Source: Actinomycetes bacterium
GTDB taxonomy: Bacteria > Actinomycetota > Coriobacteriia > Anaerosomatales > JAJZPX01
Direction: 5' to 3'
NCBI GenBank assembly: GCA_021811025.1
Contig: JAJZPX010000017.1
Coordinates: 1-14,472, forward strand
DNA: 14,472 nt
A program made the translations under genes and the position numbers. The notes below the pieces were generated by a model. That model searched no databases. It was given only the letters and a program-made list of their open reading frames with translations, and was not told the origin of the DNA. Shown here one piece after another: positions 1-7,835 of the stretch. The first letter of the stretch is position 1, and every line of letters begins with the position of its first letter.

Positions 1-825
1 GTCCCCGCCGAGAGTCTGATGGCCGCGAACTCGCTCGACAACGCGTCGATGGCCGGCGCCGAGCTGTTCGGCCTGGCGCTGGGCGGCCTCACGGTCGCAA
101 GGCTCTCGTACGCAGGCGCGTTCGCGTTCGACGCGGCCACCTATGTCGTGTCCGCGTGCTTCGTGGCGCTCATCGCGAGGAACGCGGGAAGGGCCCCCGA
201 TCGGGCGTCCCCGAACCGGGACCTGCTCGGGGAGGTCCGTGAGGGGCTGTGGTACATCTGGCGTGCGCCCGTGCTGCGCGACCTCGTCGGCGTGTACTCG
301 TTCGCCGTGCTGGGGGGCGCGGCGTCGATCACGCTCAGCTACCTTCTCGCGCTGAAGACGTACGAGCACGCGGGACCGGTGGAGTCCGTCAGGCTCGCGC
401 TCATCGACACGGCGATAACCGTCGGCCTGCTCGTGGGCAGCCTGCTGATCGCGAGGAGCGGCTCGCGCGGCACGGGCACCAAGTTCCTGTCCGGTCTGGT
501 GCTCTTCGGGATCGCTTTCGCGTCGCTGGCGTTCGTGCCGTCGATGTGGTTCGCGATACCCGTGATGCTGATCGCCGGCGTCGCGAACATGCGCTTCCAG
601 ATCCCGATGGCCACGCTCTTGCAGCAGCAGACGCGCGACTCCCTCAGGGGACGGGTCTTCGCGGCTCGCGTGACGATCGTTCGCGTGTTCACCGTCGTCG
701 GTCTCGTCGGCGCCGGGGCCGCGGCCGAGCGCCTTGGCATCCCGCTGGTCGTGGGGGCCGTCGGAGGGCTTGTCGCACTCGCCGGGCTCGCCGGCTGCAC
801 CTCGCGCGCGCTCCGTTCAGCCTGA
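1..825 (+). CDS. MFS transporter, C-terminal part (5' end outside window)
   Basis: The reading frame is open from base 1, so the start lies upstream; 274 residues are visible. They form several hydrophobic segments (roughly residues 14-30, 40-57, 93-115, 135-152, 163-180, 184-200, 228-268) separated by short basic loops, as expected for the later helices of a major facilitator superfamily permease. The loop SLRGRVFAAR near residues 214-223 matches the conserved RGRV loop of the MFS_3/EntS-like drug and siderophore exporter group, and the PAESLMAANSL stretch at the start resembles the P-x-x-x-x-A-A-N-S segment of the same group. The likely role is proton-driven export of a small molecule across the cytoplasmic membrane; the substrate cannot be read from the sequence. 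The downstream pilT is 77 bases away with its own ribosome-binding site, and no functional link is apparent. Confidence 0.85.
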   Translation, partial: VPAESLMAANSLDNASMAGAELFGLALGGLTVARLSYAGAFAFDAATYVVSACFVALIARNAGRAPDRASPNRDLLGEVREGLWYIWRAPVLRDLVGVYSFAVLGGAASITLSYLLALKTYEHAGPVESVRLALIDTAITVGLLVGSLLIARSGSRGTGTKFLSGLVLFGIAFASLAFVPSMWFAIPVMLIAGVANMRFQIPMATLLQQQTRDSLRGRVFAARVTIVRVFTVVGLVGAGAAAERLGIPLVVGAVGGLVALAGLAGCTSRALRSA

Positions 826-902
826 GCCTCATGCCGCCCGTCCGCGTGTCCGATACTAGGATGGTGACGAATGGCACGGCCGCGACCTGCGCGGAGGTGA
901 CG

Positions 903-2006
903 ATGGCCGAGATCGACGCGTTCCTCAAGTACATGGCCGAACAAGGCAGCTCCGACCTCCACCTCAAGGCCGGCAGCCCTCCCGCGATCAGGCTCAACGG
1001 GCGCCTGATGGTGATGCGCGACCTCCAGCCGCTCAACCCGCAGCAGACCGAGGCGCTCGCTCTCGGGATGATGGACGAACGCCAGCGGCAGAGCTTCGAG
1101 ACGCGTTCCGAGTGCGACTTCGCGTACTCGCTTGCGGGCGTAGGACGCTTCCGCGTGAACGTCTTCCATCAGCGCGGCAGCATCGGCATGACTCTCCGGC
1201 GGGTGACGACCGAGCGCGCGACGATCGAGGAGCTCGGCCTGCCGCCCGTGGTGCGCACTCTCGCCGAGGAGCCTCGCGGCCTCGTGCTCGTCACGGGAAC
1301 GGCCGGCTCGGGCAAGACGACCACCCTGGCGGCGATGATCGATCACATCAACCACAGCCGGGAGGGCCACATCGTCACGATCGAGGACCCGATCGAGGTG
1401 CTGCACACCGACGACCGCTGCATCATCAACCAGCGGGAGATCGGGATCGACACGGACAGCTACGCCGACGCGCTGCGGCACGTCGTCAGGCAGGATCCCG
1501 ACGTCATCCTCATCGGCGAGATGCGCGACCACGAGACCGTCTCCGCCGCGCTCACCGCCGCGGAGATCGGCAACCTCGTCCTCTCGACGTTGCACACTAT
1601 CGACGCGACGGAGACGATCAACCGGATCATCGACTTCTTCCCGCCCTACCAGCAGAAGCAGATCCGCCTCATGCTGGCCTCCACTCTGCGCGGCATCATA
1701 TCGATGCGCCTGATCCCGTCGATAAACGGCGGTCTCGTGCCCGCGGTCGAGATCCTCGTCGCGACGGGGACCGTCAAGGAGTACATAATCGACCCCGCCC
1801 AGACCTTCAAGATCAAGGATTCCATGGAGGAGGGCGAATACTACGGGATGCAGACGTTCGATCAGTCGCTGCTGCGGCTGTACCAGGCCGGCTGTATCAC
1901 CCTGGACGACGCCGTCTCGATGGCGAACAACGCGCACGACTTCAAGATCAAGGTCCGCCAGCTCGGCGTGTCGGCGCAGTCGGCGGCGGAGAGCGGGATC
2001 TACTGA
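903..2006 (+). CDS. pilT: PilT/PilU-family type IV pilus retraction ATPase
   Basis: A 367-residue hexameric AAA+-like motor ATPase of the secretion superfamily; PilT proteins power retraction of type IV pili at the inner face of the membrane. The N-terminal PAS-like domain carries the typical SSDLHLKAG at residues 16-24. Walker A is GTAGSGKTTT (132-141), the Asp box TIEDPIE is at 159-165, Walker B lies within DVILIGEMRD (200-209) and the His box STLHT at 228-232. Length fits PilT (about 345-370). The classical AIRNLIRE motif of PilT is absent, and the tail with GMQTFDQSLLRLY (315-327) is more PilU-like, so PilU-type is possible. The start is ATG 903 because GGAGGTGA lies at 893-900; an in-frame ATG at 861 would add 14 unconserved-looking residues. 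No pilin, pilB, pilC or pilM gene is in the window, so it is an orphan here. Confidence 0.93.
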   Translation: MAEIDAFLKYMAEQGSSDLHLKAGSPPAIRLNGRLMVMRDLQPLNPQQTEALALGMMDERQRQSFETRSECDFAYSLAGVGRFRVNVFHQRGSIGMTLRRVTTERATIEELGLPPVVRTLAEEPRGLVLVTGTAGSGKTTTLAAMIDHINHSREGHIVTIEDPIEVLHTDDRCIINQREIGIDTDSYADALRHVVRQDPDVILIGEMRDHETVSAALTAAEIGNLVLSTLHTIDATETINRIIDFFPPYQQKQIRLMLASTLRGIISMRLIPSINGGLVPAVEILVATGTVKEYIIDPAQTFKIKDSMEEGEYYGMQTFDQSLLRLYQAGCITLDDAVSMANNAHDFKIKVRQLGVSAQSAAESGIY

Positions 2007-2060
2007 GGCTCGTGGCAGGCGGCGAAGCTGTTGCCACAAGCCGGCCGGATCGAGAATACA

Positions 2061-2088
2061 GGCGAGGGCGGCGACCGCCGCCCTCGCC
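2061..2088. terminator. Hairpin between convergent pilT and radical SAM gene
   Basis: Perfect 12-bp inverted repeat: GGCGAGGGCGGC (2061-2072), loop GACC, GCCGCCCTCGCC (2077-2088). It lies between the pilT stop (2006) and the minus-strand stop at 2102, so it can serve both converging transcripts. There is no run of T on the plus-strand side; the minus-strand side continues into a T-containing stretch (TGTATTCTCG). It is very stable and placed as a terminator, but the missing U-tract makes this a structural call only. Confidence 0.6.
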
Positions 2089-2101
2089 CCCGCCCTCGCG
2101 C

Positions 2102-3562
2102 CTACGCTGACAGCTTCAGTCCCCATCTCCGCAGCAGCGACTTCACCTCGGACGGCATCTCGCCGAGGCCGCCCATGTACCGGCGCAGGTAGCTGTTCTC
2201 CATCATCAGCTTCATCGTGACGAGGAAGTAGTCGCGCTTCATCTCGCTCATCTCGCCGACTCGCGCCAGCTTGCCCATGTAGAAGCGGCGGTAGCAGTCG
2301 ATGACCTGCTCCATCAGCGCGTCCGTCGTCATCGCCTCGGGCTTCACGACGGGAGCCACCAGGTTGTAGTCCTCGTAGTCCCTCGACACGATGTGCGGCT
2401 CGAGGTCGCGGTACATGTCGGCGTAGGGCCAGGGCGCGATCGTGAGGAAGAACGCCAGGTCGGGATCGTAGTGCCGCGCGAGCTGGAACGTCGCCTCGAT
2501 GACCTCGGGAGTGTCCTGAGGGAGGCCCAGCACGAAGCTGGTCTCGGAGATGATGTCGTGCGCGTTGATGAGGTCGAGCGCCCGTTTGCCCATCTCCACC
2601 TGGGTGTTCTTCTTGAACATGTCGAGCGTGGCCTGGTCGGTGCGCTCCACGCCCACGTAGATGTGCCGCACGCCGGCCTCGCGGTAGCGCGGCATGAGGT
2701 CCTCGTCGCGCAGGATGTCGTCGACGCGCGTCTCCATCAGCAGGTGCAGGCCGAGGTCGCGCTCGATGAGCAGGTCGAGGATGCGTTCCCACCGCTCGCG
2801 GTCGAGCGTGGGCGTCTCGTCGGAGAGCATCATGACGCCGACGCCGAAGCGGTCGCGCAGCATCTGCAGCTCGTCGACGAAGTCCTCGGCCGACCGCCCG
2901 CGCCAGTGGCGCTGCCAGAAGGCCTGCTGGCTGCAGAAGGCGCACTTCTGGTCGCAGCCCCGCGACGACGACACGACGGCGAGGTTGGTGTCGGGCAGCG
3001 GGAAGAACTCGTAGAGGCCCCAGTCGACGAGGTCCCACGCCGCCGGCAGCGCGTCGAGGGAGGTCAGCCACGGCTGCGGCTGCGTCACCGTCACGCGGCC
3101 GTCGCGGCGGTATGCGATCCCGCGCACCTTCGACGGGTCGTCCCCGGCGTCCAGGCATCGCACGAGCTCGACCGACGTCCGTTCGCCCTCGCCCCGTATG
3201 ACGAAGTCCACGGCGTCGCCGTCGTTCGTGAGGACCTCCTCGTACATGAAGTGTGCGTGGACGCCGCCGATGACGGTGACGACGCCGGGGACGGACTCCT
3301 TGGCCGTGCGAAGGAGCGACACGGCTTTCGGATAGGACGAAGTATAGGCCGAGGTCATCACGACGTCCGGCGCGATCTCGGCCAGCTTCCGGCCGATCTC
3401 CGGCAGGTCGTCGCCCGCCGTCATCGCGTCGTAGATGACGGGATCGAAGCCTGCGGCGCGCAGAGCGCCTGCGATGTAGACGAACGCGACGTTCGGCCAC
3501 CGTCCCGCCGTCTCGACCACGCCGCTGTGGTACGGCGGGGTGACGAGTGCTACGCGCTTCAT
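2102..3562 (-). CDS. Cobalamin-binding radical SAM protein (BchE-like architecture)
   Basis: A 486-residue protein with an N-terminal B12-binding Rossmann-like domain (about residues 1-140; VTVIGGVHAHF at 95-105 and FVIRGEGE at 120-127 are typical) and a radical SAM domain with the 4Fe-4S motif C203-DQK-C207-AF-C210 inside SRGCDQKCAFCS. GLPQDTPE (346-353) is the usual radical SAM turn. The C-terminal ~90 residues are helical and basic. The layout matches class B radical SAM enzymes such as BchE, HpnR and B12-dependent methyltransferases, which use cobalamin to methylate or cyclise unactivated carbons; the substrate here cannot be told. The start ATG at 3560-3562 has only a weak ribosome-binding site. 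An extended -10 lies about 45 bases upstream. It is transcribed in the same direction as the VanZ-like gene, 96 bases downstream of it, but with a hairpin and promoter between, so it is probably a separate unit. Confidence 0.88.
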   Translation of the reverse strand: MKRVALVTPPYHSGVVETAGRWPNVAFVYIAGALRAAGFDPVIYDAMTAGDDLPEIGRKLAEIAPDVVMTSAYTSSYPKAVSLLRTAKESVPGVVTVIGGVHAHFMYEEVLTNDGDAVDFVIRGEGERTSVELVRCLDAGDDPSKVRGIAYRRDGRVTVTQPQPWLTSLDALPAAWDLVDWGLYEFFPLPDTNLAVVSSSRGCDQKCAFCSQQAFWQRHWRGRSAEDFVDELQMLRDRFGVGVMMLSDETPTLDRERWERILDLLIERDLGLHLLMETRVDDILRDEDLMPRYREAGVRHIYVGVERTDQATLDMFKKNTQVEMGKRALDLINAHDIISETSFVLGLPQDTPEVIEATFQLARHYDPDLAFFLTIAPWPYADMYRDLEPHIVSRDYEDYNLVAPVVKPEAMTTDALMEQVIDCYRRFYMGKLARVGEMSEMKRDYFLVTMKLMMENSYLRRYMGGLGEMPSEVKSLLRRWGLKLSA

Positions 3563-3604
3563 CGGATCACGCCCAGAGAGTCCCGTTCGTCGCCGAACCC
3601 CGCC

Positions 3605-3613
3605 ATTCTAGCA
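3605..3613 (-). promoter_or_regulatory. Extended -10 promoter for the radical SAM gene
   Basis: On the minus strand the sequence reads TGC-TAGAAT, which is a TGn extension plus a 5/6 match to TATAAT. It lies 43 bases before the ATG at 3562. No good -35 is seen, which is acceptable for an extended -10 promoter. The hairpin 3616-3633 lies immediately upstream. Confidence 0.45.
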
Positions 3614-3615
3614 CG

Positions 3616-3633
3616 CCGGCCCGCTTCGGCCGG
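3616..3633 (-). terminator. Hairpin after the VanZ-like gene
   Basis: Inverted repeat CCGGCC (3616-3621), six-base loop, GGCCGG (3628-3633), located 26-43 bases past the VanZ-like stop on the minus strand. The stem is short, GC-only and has no U-tract, so termination is plausible but weakly supported. The following bases on the minus strand form the promoter of the next gene. Confidence 0.35.
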
Positions 3634-3658
3634 AGCACGCCGAGCGTCCCGCTCCGCA

Positions 3659-4075
3659 CTACGGTATCGGCCTGTCCGGCGCGTCCCGCGAGTCCTTCCG
3701 GGCGGTGGCGAGCCGTTCGATCACGAGCACGCAGCCTATAGCGACGAGCGCGCCAGCCGTGTCGGTCAGCCAGTCGGCCGGGTCCGGCGTCCTCCCAGGG
3801 ACCAGGAACTGGTGGAGCTCGTCCGTCACTCCGTACGCGGACGAGACGATCGCAGCGAGGACCGCGGCCAGCGAAGGGCTGTCCCACGTCGCCCTCGCGG
3901 CGAGGAACAGCAGCACGCCGAGGATCGCGTACTCGCCGAAGTGGCCGAGCGTGCTGAAGGACGACACGGGGGCGAGTTCGGGGCCGGTGAGCGACGAGAA
4001 GGTGAAGATCGCGGCCATCCACAGCACGGGTGGCGCCCATAGCAGCAGGAGCCTTCGCGACGAGCCGCTGTTCAT
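3659..4075 (-). CDS. VanZ-like family membrane protein
   Basis: A 138-residue integral membrane protein. Hydrophobic segments fall at about residues 9-27, 46-62, 68-82 and 105-119. The family signature is clear: TDELHQFLVPGR at 84-95 followed by DWLTDTAGA (101-109), i.e. the D-E-x-H-Q-x-F ... R ... D ... D-x-x-G pattern of the VanZ-like domain, plus FGEYAILGVLL (46-56). VanZ itself confers low-level teicoplanin resistance; most relatives have no proven role, so resistance should not be assumed. The start was set at the ATG at 4073-4075 because AAGGAG lies 7 bases upstream; an upstream in-frame ATG at 4165 would add 30 mostly charged residues with no ribosome-binding site. It is divergent from the EamA gene, 98 bases apart. 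Confidence 0.85.
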   Translation of the reverse strand: MNSGSSRRLLLLWAPPVLWMAAIFTFSSLTGPELAPVSSFSTLGHFGEYAILGVLLFLAARATWDSPSLAAVLAAIVSSAYGVTDELHQFLVPGRTPDPADWLTDTAGALVAIGCVLVIERLATARKDSRDAPDRPIP

Positions 4076-4103
4076 GCACGCTCTCCTTTCGGCACGTCGT
4101 GCG

Positions 4104-4109
4104 AGTCTA
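4104..4109 (-). promoter_or_regulatory. Possible -10 for the VanZ-like gene, next to a small palindrome
   Basis: The minus strand reads TGA-TAGACT here, an extended -10 with a 4/6 match, giving a leader of about 22 bases before the AAGGAG site. The predicted start of transcription falls in a perfect GCACG-T-CGTGC palindrome at 4092-4102. No -35 is evident. Weak call. Confidence 0.3.
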
Positions 4110-4173
4110 TCACGAGGTTCGCGGCGGGCGTTGTGCTTCAATGGCAGCTGTCGCTTTCCGGGCAAGGAGGATC

Positions 4174-5082
4174 GTGGATCGCAGGCTCGCCCTCGCGCTC
4201 GTCGTCGTCTCGGCGGCCTGCTTCGGCACGCTCGGGATACTCACGCGGTTCGTGTACGACGCCGGCGTCGGCCCGCTTGCGCTGCTCACGTGGCGCTTCG
4301 CGGCGGCGGCGCTGCTCATGGCGGCGTTCCAGTCCGTGCGCGAGCCGAGAGCGCTGCTGGTCGGCGCGAGCGACGTCGGCCGGTTCTCCCTGCTCTCGCT
4401 GACCGGCTATGGGGCGGCCTCGCTGTGCTACTTCTTCGCGTTGCCGCTCGTCGGCGTCTCGGTGACGACGGTCCTGCTGTACACGTATCCGGCGATCGTC
4501 GCCGTCATCGGGCGGCTGTTCCTGGCCGAGCGCTTCACGTGGCGGCGCATCGCGGCCATCGCGCTCACGTTCGCCGGCTGCGCGCTCGTGGCGCGCGTGT
4601 TCGAGACCCGCGCGACGCTCAGCGGGCTCGGCATCGTGCTCGGGCTCGGGGCGGGGCTCGGGTACGCCGTCTTCAACGTGCTCTCGTTCCGCTTCATGTC
4701 GCGGCGCCCGAGGATCGTGCTCATGGCGTACACGTTCGGCATCTCCGCGGTCGCGATCGGCCTCGCTTCCCTCGCCATCGGCCAGTCGCTCTCGGCCGCT
4801 GCGTGGACTCCCGCGGTCTGGGGCCTGCTGCTCGCGATAGTCCTCGTGCCGACGTTCGCCGCCGTCGTGCTCTACCTCGAGGGGATCAGGCGCCTCGGCG
4901 CCGCGCAGGCCGCGATCATCTCCACGTTCGAGCCGCTGTTCGCGATAGCGCTTTCGGCGGCGTTCCTCGGCGAGCGGTTGAGTGCGACGCAGTGGGTCGG
5001 CGCGCTCGTTGTGCTCGCCGGCGTCGTGCTGTCCGAGTGGGGGAGCGCCGGCGTGACGGTCGAGGAAGCGGCTTCGGTCTAG
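4174..5082 (+). CDS. EamA/DMT-family transporter
   Basis: A 302-residue protein with about ten hydrophobic helices in two homologous EamA halves: residues 4-140 and 150-290. Each half ends with the family's signature: YTYPAIVAVIGRLFLAERF in the first (104-122) and STFEPLFAIALSAAFLGERL in the second (250-269), where an aromatic-Pro helix is followed by x-x-E-R/L. The family exports or imports amino acids, nucleotides or other metabolites in the cytoplasmic membrane; the substrate is not inferable. The start GTG 4174 is chosen because AAGGAGG sits at 4164-4170; the ATG at 4141 is in frame and would add 11 basic residues with a poorer ribosome-binding site, so the true start could be either. The gene is convergent with 5101-5745, only 18 bases between stops. 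Confidence 0.88.
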   Translation: MDRRLALALVVVSAACFGTLGILTRFVYDAGVGPLALLTWRFAAAALLMAAFQSVREPRALLVGASDVGRFSLLSLTGYGAASLCYFFALPLVGVSVTTVLLYTYPAIVAVIGRLFLAERFTWRRIAAIALTFAGCALVARVFETRATLSGLGIVLGLGAGLGYAVFNVLSFRFMSRRPRIVLMAYTFGISAVAIGLASLAIGQSLSAAAWTPAVWGLLLAIVLVPTFAAVVLYLEGIRRLGAAQAAIISTFEPLFAIALSAAFLGERLSATQWVGALVVLAGVVLSEWGSAGVTVEEAASV

Positions 5083-5103
5083 CACTTCCGCAAGCAAGTG
5101 CTA
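5080..5103. terminator. Palindromic terminator containing both convergent stop codons
   Basis: Inverted repeat TAGCACTT (5080-5087), eight-base loop CCGCAAGC, AAGTGCTA (5096-5103). The TAG of the EamA gene (5080-5082) and the complement of the TAG of the minus-strand gene (5101-5103) form the two ends of the stem. The 8-bp stem sits exactly between converging genes and would fold in both transcripts. There is no U-tract on the plus side. Confidence 0.5.
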
Positions 5104-5745
5104 ACGCACGGCGATCGAGTACAGCAGGAGGCCGGAGCCGAGCCAGCGCAGCACGCTCGCGCCCACCTCCACGCCGAAGGCCCAGCCCACGGCGATCCTC
5201 GCGGCGCGCCGCTCGACCCCCGATCCCTCCAGCGCGCCGAGAGTCTGGCGGGCGGACAGGACGAGCACGAGCGCGCGCAGGGGGTCTGTCACGCCGGCGA
5301 TTCCGGGCACGAGCCCCGCCGCCCACGCCCGGAGGACGATCGAGGGCGACGTGCGCGCTGCGGCCACTCGCATGATGCCGAGGCGCAGCCCCATCCACCC
5401 GAGCGTCCAGACGGCAGCGACGGCCGCCTCCGGCATGGGCACGCGGAGCGGGCGCGCGAGCGCGAGCGACAGCACGCCCCCGGCCGCCGCGGACAGCAGC
5501 CCCGCGCGGGCGAGCGAGCGGAGCGCGCGGGGATCGGCGGCAGCGGCCGCGGGCCGCGCTGCGAACTCCGCGAGCAGCCGCGCGAGCCGGGCGCATCCCG
5601 CGATCGCCGGAAACGCTCGCCGGCCGGCGAGCACGATCGACGCGACGACCGACGACAGGATGCGGCGCCACGCGAGGAAGAGCCCCGAGGCCCGCGCGCC
5701 GAGCGAAAGGCGCGCGTCCCGGCCCATGTCGTCGCGTGCTACCAT
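5101..5745 (-). CDS. Hypothetical multi-pass membrane protein
   Basis: A 214-residue protein that I do not recognise. The N-terminal 70 residues are basic and Ala/Arg-rich, with an amphipathic or hydrophobic stretch near 28-40. Probable membrane helices follow at about 82-98, 106-124, 140-165 and 184-211. Ala and Arg content is extreme, but the hydrophobic pattern and the good ribosome-binding site (GCAGGAG, 8 bases before the ATG at 5743-5745) support a real gene on this strand rather than the opposite-strand frame, which is low in hydrophobic residues and rich in Arg/Pro/His. The fold could be Yip1-like, but no motif settles this. It is divergent from the penicillin-binding protein gene with 45 bases between starts, so the two may share a promoter region. 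Confidence 0.6.
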   Translation of the reverse strand: MVARDDMGRDARLSLGARASGLFLAWRRILSSVVASIVLAGRRAFPAIAGCARLARLLAEFAARPAAAAADPRALRSLARAGLLSAAAGGVLSLALARPLRVPMPEAAVAAVWTLGWMGLRLGIMRVAAARTSPSIVLRAWAAGLVPGIAGVTDPLRALVLVLSARQTLGALEGSGVERRAARIAVGWAFGVEVGASVLRWLGSGLLLYSIAVR

Positions 5746-5790
5746 CGTGGCGCTCCTGCTGCCGTACGCTCCATGCTCCAACTCTAGCCG

Positions 5791-7824
5791 ATGAAGGCAC
5801 GCGACACGATGTCACGCCGGGCCGAGGTTGCCGAACAGCCGAGGGACCACGCGTCCGAGGCCGGGATCGATCGGGGGAGACGCCTCGTCCGAGGCCTCGA
5901 GGTCGCCATCGTCGGCCTCGGCTTCCTGTTCGTCCTCGTCGCCGCCGCCGGCCTGTACCTCTACTCGCTCTCGCGCTCGCTCCCCGACATCGACGCCCGC
6001 TCGGCGTCGTTCAAGCTGCCCCGCACGTCGACCGTGTACGCGGCGGACGGGAGCGTGCTGGCGGAGTGGCACGGTGCGGAGGACCGCCACGTCGTCCCTC
6101 TCGCCGCCGTCTCCAAGCCCATGCGCGACGCCGTCGTCGCCGTCGAGGACCCGCACTTCTTCCAGCACGACGGTGTGGACTGGGAGGCGATCCTGCGGGC
6201 GAGCGGGACCGACGCGGGGAGGGCCGGCAGCACGATCACGCAGCAGCTCGTCAAGCTGCTCTCCGGCAGCGGACGGCGGACGCTCGTCGGCAAGGTGCGC
6301 GAGATGCTGCTCGCGTACCAGCTCGAGACGCGGACCGACAAGGACGGCGTCCTGGAGACGTATCTGAACGCCGTCTATTTCGGGCACGGCGCGTACGGAG
6401 TGGAGAGTGCCGCCCGGACGTACTTCGGCGTGTCGGCGGCCGAGCTGACCTTGCCGCAGGCCGCTCTGCTCGCCGGGCTCATCCGCTCGCCCTCGAAGTA
6501 CTCGCCTACCGCGAACGCGCCCGACGCGAGAGAGCGGCGCGATCTCGTGCTGGCGAAGATGCGCGAGCAGGGCTGCATCTCCACGCAGGAGGAGGCCGAG
6601 GCGCGGCTGGCGAAGGTGCCGACGAAGCTTCCCGAACGGCCGCCTCCCGCGGCGCCGTACTTCGTCGAGTACGTGAGACAGGATCTCATCAGCCGCCTGG
6701 GGACGCAGGCGGTGTACGGCGGCGGCCTGCAGGTCCGCTCGACGCTCGATCCGCGCGTTCAAGCGTCGGCCGAGGCGGCGACGCAGCGCGTCCTCGGCGC
6801 GCCCGGGGACCCCGACGTCGCCGTCGTCACCCTCGAGCCGAAGTCCGGGCACGTCGTCGCGATGGTGGGCGGCAGGGACTACCGGACGGACAAGTTCAAC
6901 CTCGCCGTGCAGGGCCGCCGGCAGCCGGGATCCGCCTTCAAGCCGTTCGTCCTCGTGCCCGCGCTCGAGCAGGGAGTGTCGCCGGACGCCGTGTTCGACG
7001 CCACCCCGTACACCGTCGCCGTGAAGGACGGGGTGTGGAAGGTCGACAACTACGAGAACGCCTCCACGGCTCCATCGGTGACGCTCAGGGCGGCGACGGC
7101 ATGGTCCGTCAACTGCGCGTACGCTCGGCTCGTGATGCAGGTGGGACCCGACAAGGTCGTAGAGACCGCGCGAGCGATGGGGATCACCACGCCGCTCGAG
7201 CCGAATCCGGCGATCGCGCTCGGAGGGCTGCGATACGGCGTCTCGCCGCTCGAGATGGCGAGCGCGTACGGGACGCTCGCGAACGGCGGGATGCGCGTGC
7301 CGCCCTCGGGAGTCGAGAAGGTGACCGATCCGCAGGGGCGGACGGTGTACGAGCCGAACGCCGGCGGACGGCGCGCGGTGCCCGCGAAGGTGGCGGAGAC
7401 GGCATCGCAGATGCTGCACGAGGTCGTCGAGCACGGGACCGGGACGGCGGCGAAGACCGGGCGGTGGGCGGCAGGCAAGACGGGCACGACACAGTCCTAC
7501 CGTGATGCCTGGTTCGTGGGATGGGACCAGGACTTCGCGACGGCGGTGTGGGTCGGGTACTCGAAAGGCCAGGTGCCGATGCTGACGGTTCACGGGATCA
7601 AGGTGACCGGGGGGAGCTTCCCTGCGCTGATCTGGAACGGCGTGATGGCGGGCGCTTCGAGCGCGTCGCGGTCGTCGGCCGAAGGGGACGCGGGGGGCGG
7701 ACGGCTCTCGCTGGTGCGCGTCTGCGCGGACACGCTCCTGCTCTCCAACCCGCGCTGTCCCAACGTGATCGAGATGTACCTGCCTTCCGCGCAGGTGCCG
7801 GCTTCCGTCTGCACGAAGCACTGA
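5791..7824 (+). CDS. Class A penicillin-binding protein (transglycosylase/transpeptidase)
   Basis: A 677-residue bifunctional cell-wall synthase. A basic cytoplasmic tail is followed by one membrane anchor (about 37-60). The GT51 glycosyltransferase domain (about 78-240) shows AVEDPHFFQHDGVD (117-130, catalytic Glu119), GSTITQQLVK (146-155), REMLLAYQLE (170-179), LNAVYFGHGAYGVESAA (192-208) and ALLAGLIRSP (225-234). The transpeptidase domain has SxxK at S381-AF-K384, SVN at 439-441 and KTGTT at 563-567. It polymerises lipid II and crosslinks peptidoglycan outside the membrane. The C-terminal tail has three cysteines (645, 656, 674) that could form an extracytoplasmic disulfide. The ATG at 5791 has no clear ribosome-binding site; ATG 5809, six codons in, is an alternative. 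A J-domain gene follows 11 bases after the stop, so the two are probably co-transcribed. Confidence 0.95.
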   Translation: MKARDTMSRRAEVAEQPRDHASEAGIDRGRRLVRGLEVAIVGLGFLFVLVAAAGLYLYSLSRSLPDIDARSASFKLPRTSTVYAADGSVLAEWHGAEDRHVVPLAAVSKPMRDAVVAVEDPHFFQHDGVDWEAILRASGTDAGRAGSTITQQLVKLLSGSGRRTLVGKVREMLLAYQLETRTDKDGVLETYLNAVYFGHGAYGVESAARTYFGVSAAELTLPQAALLAGLIRSPSKYSPTANAPDARERRDLVLAKMREQGCISTQEEAEARLAKVPTKLPERPPPAAPYFVEYVRQDLISRLGTQAVYGGGLQVRSTLDPRVQASAEAATQRVLGAPGDPDVAVVTLEPKSGHVVAMVGGRDYRTDKFNLAVQGRRQPGSAFKPFVLVPALEQGVSPDAVFDATPYTVAVKDGVWKVDNYENASTAPSVTLRAATAWSVNCAYARLVMQVGPDKVVETARAMGITTPLEPNPAIALGGLRYGVSPLEMASAYGTLANGGMRVPPSGVEKVTDPQGRTVYEPNAGGRRAVPAKVAETASQMLHEVVEHGTGTAAKTGRWAAGKTGTTQSYRDAWFVGWDQDFATAVWVGYSKGQVPMLTVHGIKVTGGSFPALIWNGVMAGASSASRSSAEGDAGGGRLSLVRVCADTLLLSNPRCPNVIEMYLPSAQVPASVCTKH

Positions 7825-7835
7825 GGAGCGAGGAC

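Noticed and set aside
339..3500. Minus-strand open frame of about 1050 codons across pilT and the radical SAM gene
   Set aside because: Composition is Arg/Ala/His-rich without motifs, and it overlaps two clearly recognised genes in other frames. It is a product of high GC.
5098..5787. Plus-strand open frame opposite the small membrane protein
   Set aside because: It is Arg/Pro/His-rich and lacks a ribosome-binding site, while the minus strand gives clear membrane helices with GCAGGAG before the ATG.
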